A program made the position numbers and the translations under genes. Shown here piece by piece: positions 1 to 5,781 of a stretch of DNA of 5,781 nucleotides. Source of the DNA: Acidobacteriota bacterium (lineage in GTDB: Bacteria > Acidobacteriota > Vicinamibacteria > Vicinamibacterales > UBA2999); NCBI GenBank assembly GCA_947478985.1, contig CANJYC010000134.1, positions 1 through 5,781 on the forward strand, written 5' to 3'. The first letter of the stretch is position 1. The number at the start of each line of letters is the position of its first letter. Below the pieces are notes generated by a model. The model did no database searches and had not been told where the DNA came from. It saw nothing but the letters and a program-made list of their open reading frames with translations.

Positions 1-363
1 GGGGTGATCATCATGATCGCGTCAATCTTCGGCCGGGAAGCGGGCGGTCGCATGACCTATAACGCGGTGAAGGCGGCGGAAATCAGCCTCGCCAAGTCGC
101 TGGCCCTGGAGCTGGCGCCCGCGAATATCCGCGTGAACAGCCTTTCCCCCGGGTCGATTCTGTTCGAGGGCGGTTCCTGGTGGAAGCGACAGCAGGCGAA
201 TCCGCAGGAGATTGCCCAGTTCGTGAAGCGTGAACTCCCGTTCGGGCGTTTCGGCACGCCGGAAGAGGTCGGCAACGTGGTCGCGTTTCTCGCGTCCGAC
301 CGCGCCAGCTGGGTGAGCGGCACGTCGGTCGTCGTCGACGGCTGCCAGAGCCGGGCGTTCTAG
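1..363 (+). CDS. SDR family NAD(P)-dependent oxidoreductase, C-terminal part (5' truncated)
   Basis: The frame is open from the first base, so the gene begins before the window and the valine codon at position 4 need not be its start. About 120 residues are visible. They carry the classical short-chain dehydrogenase active site: a serine in the IAS segment (codon at 22-24) and, 12 residues later, YNAVK, giving the catalytic Tyr and Lys of YxxxK. Next come the family segments IRVNSLSPG and FGRFGTPEEVGNVVAFLASD, and the usual ending WVSGTSVVVDGC. The missing N-terminal half would contain the TGxxxGxG cofactor motif of the Rossmann fold. Such enzymes are soluble and reduce or oxidise carbonyl/hydroxyl groups (FabG-like 3-oxoacyl reductases, sugar dehydrogenases and others). 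The substrate cannot be assigned: the segment after SPG, which helps set specificity, carries an unremarkable GGSWWKRQQ. No functional link to the downstream DNA-repair genes is apparent. Confidence 0.92.
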   Translation, partial: GVIIMIASIFGREAGGRMTYNAVKAAEISLAKSLALELAPANIRVNSLSPGSILFEGGSWWKRQQANPQEIAQFVKRELPFGRFGTPEEVGNVVAFLASDRASWVSGTSVVVDGCQSRAF

Positions 364-401
364 TCTCGCGGGAGTCACCGTCACCGCTCGGGCCACAGCT
401 A

Positions 402-431
402 TTGAGGATGCCGAGTCTTTCGCCTTATGAT
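402..431 (+). promoter_or_regulatory. Putative sigma70-type promoter for the mrfAB pair
   Basis: TTGAGG at 402-407 matches four of six bases of the -35 consensus. After an 18-bp spacer, TATGAT at 426-431 matches five of six bases of the -10 consensus. It lies in the only gap upstream of the helicase gene. Transcription would be expected to begin about 437-439, at or just before the ATG at 440. This is a pattern match by eye in a GC-rich genome; the relative AT-richness of the -10 makes it stand out locally. No LexA-like or other operator is recognised nearby. Confidence 0.45.
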
Positions 432-439
432 CGCGTCCT

Positions 440-2875
440 ATGCTGCCTGCCAAGCGGACGGATCCTGCCCACGACAATGCGCTGCAGACCGTTCTCGACA
501 GACTGACCGGGGGCGTCGCCGAAAGGCCCGATGCGCCGGATGCCTGGGTCACGGCGGTCCGGAGGCTCCCTGCGCGGCCGGCGGTATTTGCGCCGTTTCC
601 CGAGGCGATCGATGCTCGGCTGCGTGAGGCGCTGACACGACGCGGCATCGACCAGCTGTATACCCACCAGGCTCAGGCGATCGCGCACGCGCTCGCCGGC
701 CGCCATGTCGTCGTGACCACGCCGACAGCCTCGGGCAAGACACTCTGCTACAACGCGCCAGTGCTCAGTTCGATTCTTGGCGACCCGTCGACGCGCGCGC
801 TGTACCTGTTTCCAACCAAGGCGCTGGCGCAGGATCAACTGGCGGAACTGCACGAGCTGGCGAACGCGCTGTCTTCGCCTGGCAGTCAGGACATCGGCGT
901 CTTCACCTACGACGGCGATACCCCGCAGGACGCGCGGCGCGCGATTCGTGGACGCGCGCATGTCGTGCTCAGCAATCCCGACATGCTGCATTCGGGCATC
1001 CTTCCGCACCACCCGCGCTGGGCAAAGCTGTTTGAGAACCTGCGCTATGTCGTCATCGACGAGCTGCACGCCTACCGCGGCGTCTTCGGCAGTCACCTGA
1101 CGAACGTGCTGCGTCGCCTGCGGCGCGTCTGCCGTCACTACGGATCCAATCCGACCTTCATCTGTTCCTCGGCGACCATCGCCAACCCACGCGAGCTGGC
1201 CGAAGCGCTGGTGGAATCACCGTTCGAGCTGGTGGAGGAGAGTGGCGCACCGCGCGGGGAAAAAATCTTTCTCTTCGTGAACCCCCCGGTGGTGAACCAG
1301 CAGCTCGGCATCCGCCGCTCGTACGTGGCGGAAACGCGGCGGGTCGCAGCGGAGTTCCTGAAGCGTCAGCTCCAGGTGATCGTGTTTGCGCAGAGCCGCC
1401 TGACGACTGAGATCCTCACGACGTATCTGAAGGAGGACTTCGACGGCCCGCCGGGCACGCAGGAGCGCATTCGCGGCTACCGGGGAGGTTACCTGCCGCA
1501 GCGGCGACGGGAGATCGAGAAGGGACTGCGCGAGGGGAGCGTGCGTGCGGTCGTCTCGACCAACGCGCTGGAACTCGGCATCGACATCGGAGCGCTCGAC
1601 ATCTGTGTGATGGCCGGCTATCCGGGGACCATCGCCGCAACCTGGCAGCGCGCCGGGCGCGCCGGCCGCCGCAGCGCGCGGTCGGCGGCGGTGCTCGTGG
1701 CGAGCAGCGCGCCGATCGACCAGTTCGTCGTCCGTCACCCCTCGTATTTTTTCGACGCGCCGCCGGAGCACGCCCTCGTCAACCCGGACAACCTCCATAT
1801 CTTTGTCGACCACGTGAAGTGCGCTGCGTTCGAGCTGCCATTCGGGACGGTCGAGACGTTCGGCCGCGTGGACGTGCAGGAAGTCCTCGGCATTCTGGCG
1901 GAGGGTGGTTTCGTGCACCGTGCCGACGGTCCGACGGCCGCCGAGGGACAGTGGCAGTGGACCAACGAGTCGTACCCGGCTGACGCGGTCAGCCTGCGAT
2001 CGATCTCGTCGGACAACTTCGTCGTCGTCGATACCACCCGAGGCGCTGACGTGATCGGCGAGACGAGTTTCAACAGCGGACCGTCGACACTGCACGACAA
2101 GGCGATCTATCTGCTGGAAGGCGCACTCTATCAGGTGGAGAAGCTCGATTTCGAGGGGCGGAAGGCCTACGTGCGCCAGATCGACTGCGACTACTACACC
2201 GATGCGATCACCTACACGAAGGTGACCGTGCTGGAGACCTTTGTCGGTGGGCCGTCGGCAGACGGCGCGTGCTCGACGCGTTCGCATGGCGAAGTCCATG
2301 TTTCCTCGCGCGTGGTCGGCTTCAAGAAGATCAAATTTCACACCAACGAGAACGTCGGTTCGGGAGAGCTCGATCTCCCGGAGCAGCAGATGCACACGAC
2401 CGCCTACTGGCTGACGCTGCCCCGTGCGGTGATGGCGGGGCTCCCGTATGCACCCGACGACCGGCGAGACGGTGTCGTGGGTTTGTCGTTTGCCATACGG
2501 CAGGTGGCGCAGCTGCTGCTGATGTGCGATCGGCAGGACATCGGCCTCTCGATTGGCAGCGGAGACGAAGGGGAGGAAGTTGAGCCGCGCATCTTCGTCT
2601 ATGACAACTACCCCGGCGGCATCGGGTTCAGTGAGCCGCTGTTCGGCATGCACGCGGAACTGCTGTCGCGGACGCGCGAGCTGATTGCCGGCTGTGAGTG
2701 CGAGCACGGATGCCCGACGTGCGTGGGACCGGTGGGTAACACCGGTCCGCTGGCTAAGGTCGCGGCGCTGGGGATGCTCGAGGCCCTCATCGCTGGGGGT
2801 GCCCCGACTGCCGCAGTGGACGTGCCTGCACTGGGCGTCGCCGCGGGCGTCGCTGCGGAAGATGCACCGGCATGA
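440..2875 (+). CDS. mrfA: MrfA/YprA/Hrq1-type DEAD/DEAH-box helicase with C-terminal zinc-binding (DUF1998) module
   Basis: This is an 811-residue superfamily 2 DNA helicase. Visible motifs, in order: a Q-motif-like GIDQLYTHQAQAI (69-81); Walker A TPTASGKT (94-101); DEAH-type box DELH (207-210) followed by AYRGVFGSHL, typical of this family; SAT (244-246); second RecA-like domain with VIVFAQSR (313-320), YRGG (347-350), STNALELGIDIG (373-384) and arginine-finger motif QRAGRAGR (403-410). A long C-terminal region ends in the cysteine cluster C752, C754, C758, C761 (CxCxxxCxxC), matching the zinc site of Bacillus MrfA and the DUF1998 region, then an Ala/Val-rich tail of about 30 residues. The Bacillus protein is an ATP-dependent helicase needed for mitomycin C damage repair with MrfB; yeast Hrq1 is a relative. 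The ATG at 440 is forced: an in-frame stop lies at 428-430 and no other ATG, GTG or TTG occurs before the helicase core. No good Shine-Dalgarno precedes it. Its stop overlaps the exonuclease start. The alternative, an uncharacterised DUF1998 helicase with another role, is less likely given the neighbour. Confidence 0.93.
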   Translation: MLPAKRTDPAHDNALQTVLDRLTGGVAERPDAPDAWVTAVRRLPARPAVFAPFPEAIDARLREALTRRGIDQLYTHQAQAIAHALAGRHVVVTTPTASGKTLCYNAPVLSSILGDPSTRALYLFPTKALAQDQLAELHELANALSSPGSQDIGVFTYDGDTPQDARRAIRGRAHVVLSNPDMLHSGILPHHPRWAKLFENLRYVVIDELHAYRGVFGSHLTNVLRRLRRVCRHYGSNPTFICSSATIANPRELAEALVESPFELVEESGAPRGEKIFLFVNPPVVNQQLGIRRSYVAETRRVAAEFLKRQLQVIVFAQSRLTTEILTTYLKEDFDGPPGTQERIRGYRGGYLPQRRREIEKGLREGSVRAVVSTNALELGIDIGALDICVMAGYPGTIAATWQRAGRAGRRSARSAAVLVASSAPIDQFVVRHPSYFFDAPPEHALVNPDNLHIFVDHVKCAAFELPFGTVETFGRVDVQEVLGILAEGGFVHRADGPTAAEGQWQWTNESYPADAVSLRSISSDNFVVVDTTRGADVIGETSFNSGPSTLHDKAIYLLEGALYQVEKLDFEGRKAYVRQIDCDYYTDAITYTKVTVLETFVGGPSADGACSTRSHGEVHVSSRVVGFKKIKFHTNENVGSGELDLPEQQMHTTAYWLTLPRAVMAGLPYAPDDRRDGVVGLSFAIRQVAQLLLMCDRQDIGLSIGSGDEGEEVEPRIFVYDNYPGGIGFSEPLFGMHAELLSRTRELIAGCECEHGCPTCVGPVGNTGPLAKVAALGMLEALIAGGAPTAAVDVPALGVAAGVAAEDAPA
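2361..2380. repeat. Short inverted repeat within mrfA (7-bp arms)
   Basis: CGGGAGA (2361-2367) and TCTCCCG (2374-2380) are perfect inverted copies separated by six bases. The site lies in the coding sequence for the SGELDLPEQQ region. No T-run follows, so it does not look like a terminator. Hairpins of this size arise by chance in GC-rich coding DNA, so no function is claimed. Confidence 0.3.
2726..2748. repeat. Perfect 9-bp inverted repeat near the 3' end of mrfA
   Basis: GGACCGGTG (2726-2734) and CACCGGTCC (2740-2748) pair perfectly around a GGTAA loop. In RNA this would be a strong hairpin with seven G-C and two A-U pairs. It codes for the GPVGNTGP segment just after the zinc-binding cysteines and sits about 125 nt before the start of mrfB. 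No T-tract follows, so an intrinsic terminator is unlikely. It might affect mRNA stability or ribosome movement between the coupled genes, or may be a by-product of two similar Gly-Pro codon pairs. Confidence 0.5.
2857..2861 (+). promoter_or_regulatory. Shine-Dalgarno-like site for mrfB
   Basis: GGAAG lies 10 nt before the ATG at 2872, inside the last codons of mrfA. It is a modest match and somewhat distant, so translation of mrfB probably depends at least partly on ribosomes finishing mrfA at the overlapping ATGA. Confidence 0.4.
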
Positions 2876-4110
2876 CGACGCTCGCGGATCGCCTGCGCGG
2901 CGTTGTGCGCCCGGTTTCGAGCCACCCCCCGGTCTCCGAACAGAGGCCTGACACGGCGGCTGAAATCCTCGGTGGCGACTGGCGCGACGAGGACGGTCTT
3001 CGCTATCTCGTCGTGAATCGCACGTACGCCTCAGGCTACCTCCACGGGCATGCGTCTGTGGAGGAGAGCCTCCCGCCTGCCGACGGTGTCTGGCCGACGT
3101 TACCGCTGCTTGAACCGTCCGTGCGCGACGGCCGTCTGCTGTTCCTCGACCTGGAGACGACCGGACTCGCCGGCGGCGCCGGCACCTATGCATTTCTCGT
3201 TGGGTGCGGCTGGTTTGAGGGCGCGACGTTCCGCACGCGGCAGTTCTTTCTCTCCAACTACACCGCGGAGCGGGCGCTGCTTGGAGGGGTGGCAGTGGAT
3301 GCCGCGGCCGCGTCCGGCGTTGTCACCTACAACGGCAAATCGTTCGACCTTCCGCTCATCGAGACGCGCTTTGCCCTGCAGCGGATGGCGACGCCCTTTG
3401 CCGGTCTGCCGCACGTCGACATGCTGCACCCCGCACGACGTCTCTGGCGCCGCGATGATCACCTTGGGGAAGCGACCGGCTGCAGGCTGACGATGCTGGA
3501 GGAGACCCTATGCGGCCATCGTCGCGAGGGCGACGTGCCGGGATTCGAGATCCCGTCCCGCTATTTCCACTTCGTCCGCACCGGCGACCCGCGTCCACTC
3601 GAGGCCGTCCTCGAACACAATCGCCTCGACCTCCTGGCGCTGGCGCTGGTCACCGCCCGCGCGTCGCGGCTGCTTGGTGAAGGGGCGGCCGGTGTGCGCA
3701 CGGCCCGCGAGGCGGTGGGCCTCGGCCGACTCTACGAGCGGGCAGGGCTGATGGTGCAGGCGGCTGAGTGCTACGAGAGGGCTGGTGACGTGCCCGGTGA
3801 CGTCACGGCTCTGGCGGAAGCCCTGCGCGCGTACGCGTTGCTTCTACGTCGCGGCCGGCGTTACGACGCCGCAGCGGACGCGTGGAGCCGGTTGCTGGAA
3901 CTCCCGCAGTGTCCTCCAATCATGGCGCGCGAAGCCTCGGAGGCATTGGCGGTGCACCATGAGCACCGCGCGCGAGATTTGGAGCAGGCGCGTCGTTTTG
4001 CCGTGCAGTCGCTCCAGTTTGAGATCAGCGAGGGGCGCCAGGCGGCGATCCGGCATCGGTTGGCGCGGATCGACCGGAAGATCGGCGAGCCTCTCTCGTC
4101 TCTCTATTGA
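2872..4110 (+). CDS. mrfB: MrfB/YprB-type DEDD-family exonuclease (RNase H-like fold) with TPR-like C-terminus
   Basis: This 412-residue protein has a nuclease domain at about residues 88-262. Exo I is FLDLETTG, with D93 and E95, followed by the Gly-rich LAGGAGTYAFLVG. Exo II is VTYNGKSFDLPLIETRF, with D159. Exo III is LEHNRLDLLAL, with H249 and D253. The H-xxx-D spacing matches my recollection of the Bacillus MrfB site; classical DEDDh enzymes have one more residue between them. All four acidic metal ligands are present, so the enzyme should be active. Residues 1-87 form an N-terminal region with YLVVNRTYASGYLHGH, resembling the conserved pre-nuclease segment of YprB proteins. Residues 275-400 are helical with TPR-like periodicity (for example RLYERAGLMVQAAECYERAG). 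Its length is close to that of Bacillus MrfB. The ATG overlaps the helicase stop (ATGA). In Bacillus, MrfB is a metal-dependent exonuclease acting with MrfA in mitomycin C repair; the same cytoplasmic role is inferred here. Confidence 0.9.
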   Translation: MTTLADRLRGVVRPVSSHPPVSEQRPDTAAEILGGDWRDEDGLRYLVVNRTYASGYLHGHASVEESLPPADGVWPTLPLLEPSVRDGRLLFLDLETTGLAGGAGTYAFLVGCGWFEGATFRTRQFFLSNYTAERALLGGVAVDAAAASGVVTYNGKSFDLPLIETRFALQRMATPFAGLPHVDMLHPARRLWRRDDHLGEATGCRLTMLEETLCGHRREGDVPGFEIPSRYFHFVRTGDPRPLEAVLEHNRLDLLALALVTARASRLLGEGAAGVRTAREAVGLGRLYERAGLMVQAAECYERAGDVPGDVTALAEALRAYALLLRRGRRYDAAADAWSRLLELPQCPPIMAREASEALAVHHEHRARDLEQARRFAVQSLQFEISEGRQAAIRHRLARIDRKIGEPLSSLY

Positions 4111-4130
4111 ATCGGTTTCCTTCCACGGCA

Positions 4131-4880
4131 TCAGCCCTGACGCCAGCGGAGCAGTCGCCGTTCCAGCCATTCAGCCAGGGCGAAGAGCACCAGCACGAAC
4201 GCCATGATGATCACGATCAGCGCGATCGTCAGCCCGGCGTTGTATGAGCTCTGGGCGAACTGGAGCAGGTAGCCAAGGCCGCGGCTGGAGGCAACGAATT
4301 CCCCGACGACCGCCCCTGTGAAGGCGAAGCCGACGGCGACTTTCAATGTGCCCATCACCCAGGCGGTGACCGACGGCACATAGACTTCGCGCACCAGATG
4401 CCGCCGTTCGCCACCAAGTGTGAGGACCCGTTCGACCAGGCGTCGATCCACCTCCTTGATACCGTTATAGACCGCGAAAAAGATCAGCACCGCCACCAGG
4501 ACGAGTGCCAGCGCCACCTTGGACGACAGGCCGATGCCAAGCCAGATGACGAACAACGGTGCCAGGATCACGCGGGGAACGGCATTGAGGAGGATCATGA
4601 CCGGCTCGAGCAGGTCCGCCACCAGGGGTGACAGCGCGGCGGCGAATCCCAGCATGACGCCGACGAGCAGTCCGCCCGCAAGGCCCGCGAAAGCCGCCGT
4701 GCACGTTGCGGCGAGGTGCGTCCAGATGGCGCCATCGGCAAACAGCGAGATGAGGACCGCACCGACGGTCGATGGCGGCGGCAGATAGAACGGATCCAGC
4801 CACCCGACCCGGGAGAGCGATTCCCAGGCCATCAGGAGCAGGCCGATGGCCAGACCTCGCCGTACCCGCAGGCGCTTCAC
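4131..4880 (-). CDS. ABC transporter permease, NitT/TauT/SsuC family
   Basis: This is a 249-residue inner-membrane protein of the size usual for SsuC/TauC permeases. The start is GTG, overlapping the ATPase stop (GTGA). Hydrophobic segments lie at about 8-26, 57-82, 91-116, 120-138, 180-197 and 215-237, suggesting six membrane spans. The family segment FYLPPPSTV follows the first span, and LNAVPRVILAPLFVIWLGIG (99-118) is a hallmark of this family. The cytoplasmic EAA loop that docks on the ATPase appears as E150-R-V-L-T-L-G156, followed by P169: the second and third alanines are replaced, but the Glu, Gly and Pro positions fit. The protein would form the channel of a binding-protein-dependent importer with the two upstream genes. 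Substrate is unknown; taurine, alkanesulfonate, nitrate, bicarbonate and thiamine-precursor systems all share this architecture. Its 3' end faces mrfB, 20 bp away. Confidence 0.93.
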   Translation of the reverse strand: MKRLRVRRGLAIGLLLMAWESLSRVGWLDPFYLPPPSTVGAVLISLFADGAIWTHLAATCTAAFAGLAGGLLVGVMLGFAAALSPLVADLLEPVMILLNAVPRVILAPLFVIWLGIGLSSKVALALVLVAVLIFFAVYNGIKEVDRRLVERVLTLGGERRHLVREVYVPSVTAWVMGTLKVAVGFAFTGAVVGEFVASSRGLGYLLQFAQSSYNAGLTIALIVIIMAFVLVLFALAEWLERRLLRWRQG

Positions 4881-5599
4881 GAGAGTTCGCTCCAGAGCAG
4901 GCGCAAGAGCGGTCCAAACCTTGGGTCCCCGCGTGAGTCGAGCACGTGGCGTGGGCGCGCGATCTCAATTGCGTGTTTGGACCGGATGGTGGCTCGCGGC
5001 CCCTGCGAGAGGACATAGACGACGTCGGACAGGCTGATCGCCTCCTCCAGGTCATGGGTGATGAGCAACACGGTCAGATGCTCCCGTTCCACCCACTCCA
5101 GGAGTTCTTCCGTGATGCGCATCCGCACGATCGCGTCGAGCGACGAGAACGGCTCGTCCATCAGGAGCAGCTTCGGCTGGAGCGCGAGCACCTGCGCGAT
5201 GGCCACGCGCTTCCGCTGGCCGCCTGACAACTGCCGCGGGTAGCGATTGCCGAAGCGCTCAAGGCCGAGCCGTGCGAGCCAGCGCGCGGCCGTGTCCTCG
5301 GCAGCACCTCGTGTGACGCCTCGAATGCGAAGCCCGAGGGCGACATTCTCGAGCGTGGTCCGCCAGGGCAGCAGCGCGTCGTCCTGAAAGAGGTAGCCGA
5401 TCTCGTGGGCGGCAATGTCGATGTCGACCGTGCCATGCTGCGGCCGCGTCAACCCGGTGATGGCGCGCAGAACGCTTGTCTTGCCCGATCCCGATGGGCC
5501 AATCAGGCTGACGAACTCGCCGGCCTCCACGTCGAGATCGCACCCGCTGAGGACGGGCTCACCGCCGTAGCCCATGACCAGGCCGCGGATGTGAAGCAC
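4877..5599 (-). CDS. ABC transporter ATP-binding protein, NitT/TauT/SsuB family
   Basis: This complete 240-residue nucleotide-binding subunit shows every expected motif: Walker A GPSGSGKT (34-41), Q-loop FQDDALLPWRT (Q72), signature LSGGQ (124-128), Walker B LLLMDEP (144-150), D-loop SSLD (152-155) and switch histidine ITHD (H182). The DALLPW Q-loop and the MDEPFSSLD sequence are typical of SsuB/TauB/NrtD-type importers. It would dimerise on the cytoplasmic side of the membrane and drive transport by ATP hydrolysis. The GTG start at 5599 is immediately preceded, in the same frame, by the TAG stop of the upstream gene. It is supported because LHIRGLVMGYGGEPVL, the usual N-terminal strand of the family, follows at once, and the next start (ATG at residue 9) would cut into that strand. 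The arrangement binding protein, ATPase, permease implies one polycistronic message. Confidence 0.95.
   Translation of the reverse strand: MLHIRGLVMGYGGEPVLSGCDLDVEAGEFVSLIGPSGSGKTSVLRAITGLTRPQHGTVDIDIAAHEIGYLFQDDALLPWRTTLENVALGLRIRGVTRGAAEDTAARWLARLGLERFGNRYPRQLSGGQRKRVAIAQVLALQPKLLLMDEPFSSLDAIVRMRITEELLEWVEREHLTVLLITHDLEEAISLSDVVYVLSQGPRATIRSKHAIEIARPRHVLDSRGDPRFGPLLRLLWSELS
4890..4893 (-). promoter_or_regulatory. Ribosome binding site for the permease gene
   Basis: On the minus strand GGAG lies 9 nt before the GTG at 4880, inside the end of the ATPase gene. It supports the GTG as the true start despite the four-base overlap with the preceding gene. Confidence 0.55.
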
Positions 5600-5781
5600 C
5601 TAGCCTCTGAGCGCCGCGCTATCGAGCAGGACGTCCAAGTCCACCCGCCCCCGAGTGAGCAGGCCGGCGACCTCCTGGGAACGCACCACACGCTCAGCCG
5701 CATCGCGGTCGACCGTGACGCTCTCGGGATACAGGGAGAGACGGTAGCGCTCGATGATTCGTTCGAACTGCGGGATGTCAC
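5600..5781 (-). CDS. Probable ABC transporter substrate-binding protein, C-terminal fragment (start outside window)
   Basis: A frame with no start inside the window stays open for 59 residues from the right edge to a TAG at 5602-5600. The peptide includes FERIIERYRLSLYPESV and QEVAGLLTRGRVDLDVLLD. The latter strongly resembles the C-terminal pattern of NMT1/SsuA-type periplasmic binding proteins, where a helix ending in an AGLL-like motif is followed by a short link and a Val-Asp-Leu-Asp stretch. Its stop directly abuts the GTG of the ATPase gene (zero-base gap), the position expected for the binding-protein gene of this importer. Such proteins are exported and deliver substrate to the permease. 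The signal peptide and ligand-binding site are beyond the window, so the substrate cannot be judged. It could instead be another protein of the operon, but this is the best reading. Confidence 0.72.
   Translation of the reverse strand, partial: DIPQFERIIERYRLSLYPESVTVDRDAAERVVRSQEVAGLLTRGRVDLDVLLDSAALRG
5604..5608 (-). promoter_or_regulatory. Possible ribosome binding site for the ATPase gene
   Basis: AGAGG on the minus strand ends four bases before the GTG at 5599, within the final codons of the upstream gene. The spacing is short, so re-initiation by ribosomes terminating at the adjoining TAG is also plausible. Confidence 0.35.

Noticed and set aside
364..401. A terminator for the dehydrogenase gene in the gap before mrfA.
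   Set aside because: No stable stem with a T-run was found; the short GC-rich CTCGCGGGAG does not form a usable hairpin.
427..627. A short plus-strand frame starting at ATG 427, just before mrfA.
   Set aside because: It overlaps mrfA in another frame and shows a Cys/Arg/Gly-rich nonsense composition; its ATG falls inside the proposed -10 box.
425..1138. A 237-codon minus-strand open frame over the start of mrfA.
   Set aside because: Arg-rich composition without motifs; it is a shadow of the helicase gene.
1217..3193. A 658-codon open frame on the minus strand opposite mrfA and the start of mrfB.
   Set aside because: It is Arg/His-rich, has no recognisable domain, and lies antisense to a helicase with all its motifs. 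Long antisense open frames are expected in GC-rich genes.
4127..4144. A weak hairpin around the permease stop considered as a bidirectional terminator.
   Set aside because: Only two 3-bp stem halves around an internal mismatch and no adjoining T-run in either direction.
4465..5055. A 196-codon minus-strand frame across the ATPase/permease junction.
   Set aside because: It overlaps two well-supported transporter genes in another frame and has no motif of its own.
5503..5781. A 92-codon minus-strand frame reaching the right edge.
   Set aside because: Ser/Arg/Trp-rich shadow. A different frame of the same strand gives the coherent binding-protein tail ending at 5600 and then the ATPase.

Overview
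The window is a gene-dense, GC-rich piece of bacterial chromosome (roughly two-thirds G+C by eye, with C/G-ending codons dominating the real genes). It has six protein-coding genes, two cut by the window edges, and no RNA genes, insertion sequences or CRISPR. No gene is taxonomically diagnostic. The base composition and gene mix fit a soil-type GC-rich phylum such as Acidobacteriota, but that is a low-confidence inference.

Layout. Positions 1-363 (+) hold the C-terminal part of a short-chain dehydrogenase/reductase. After a 76-bp gap carrying a promoter-like sequence, a tightly coupled pair runs from 440 to 4110 (+). The first is an 811-residue superfamily 2 helicase of the MrfA/YprA/Hrq1 type with a C-terminal four-cysteine zinc module. 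The second is a 412-residue DEDD-type exonuclease of the MrfB/YprB type with C-terminal TPR-like helices. Their stop and start codons overlap as ATGA. From the right edge inward on the minus strand (5781 to 4131) lies an ABC importer operon of the NitT/TauT/SsuABC class: the tail of a probable substrate-binding protein, then the ATPase, then the inner-membrane permease, with zero-gap or overlapping junctions. The two operons converge and are only 20 bp apart.

How the genes work together. The helicase and exonuclease correspond to the MrfAB pair characterised in Bacillus subtilis as a mitomycin C (DNA crosslink/adduct) repair pathway, where the helicase is thought to open damaged DNA and the nuclease to degrade a strand. 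Finding both, complete, adjacent and with all recognisable catalytic residues, suggests a working MrfAB-type repair module here. The ABC genes would form a separate periplasmic-binding-protein-dependent importer; its substrate (taurine, sulfonate, nitrate, thiamine precursor or other) cannot be read from the sequence.

The most interesting points are the MrfAB pair itself, the likelihood that mrfA is expressed from a leaderless or nearly leaderless transcript (its only possible start lies 8 nt after a good -10 box), and a perfect 9-bp inverted repeat inside the end of mrfA. I see no clear evidence of a wholly undescribed system.
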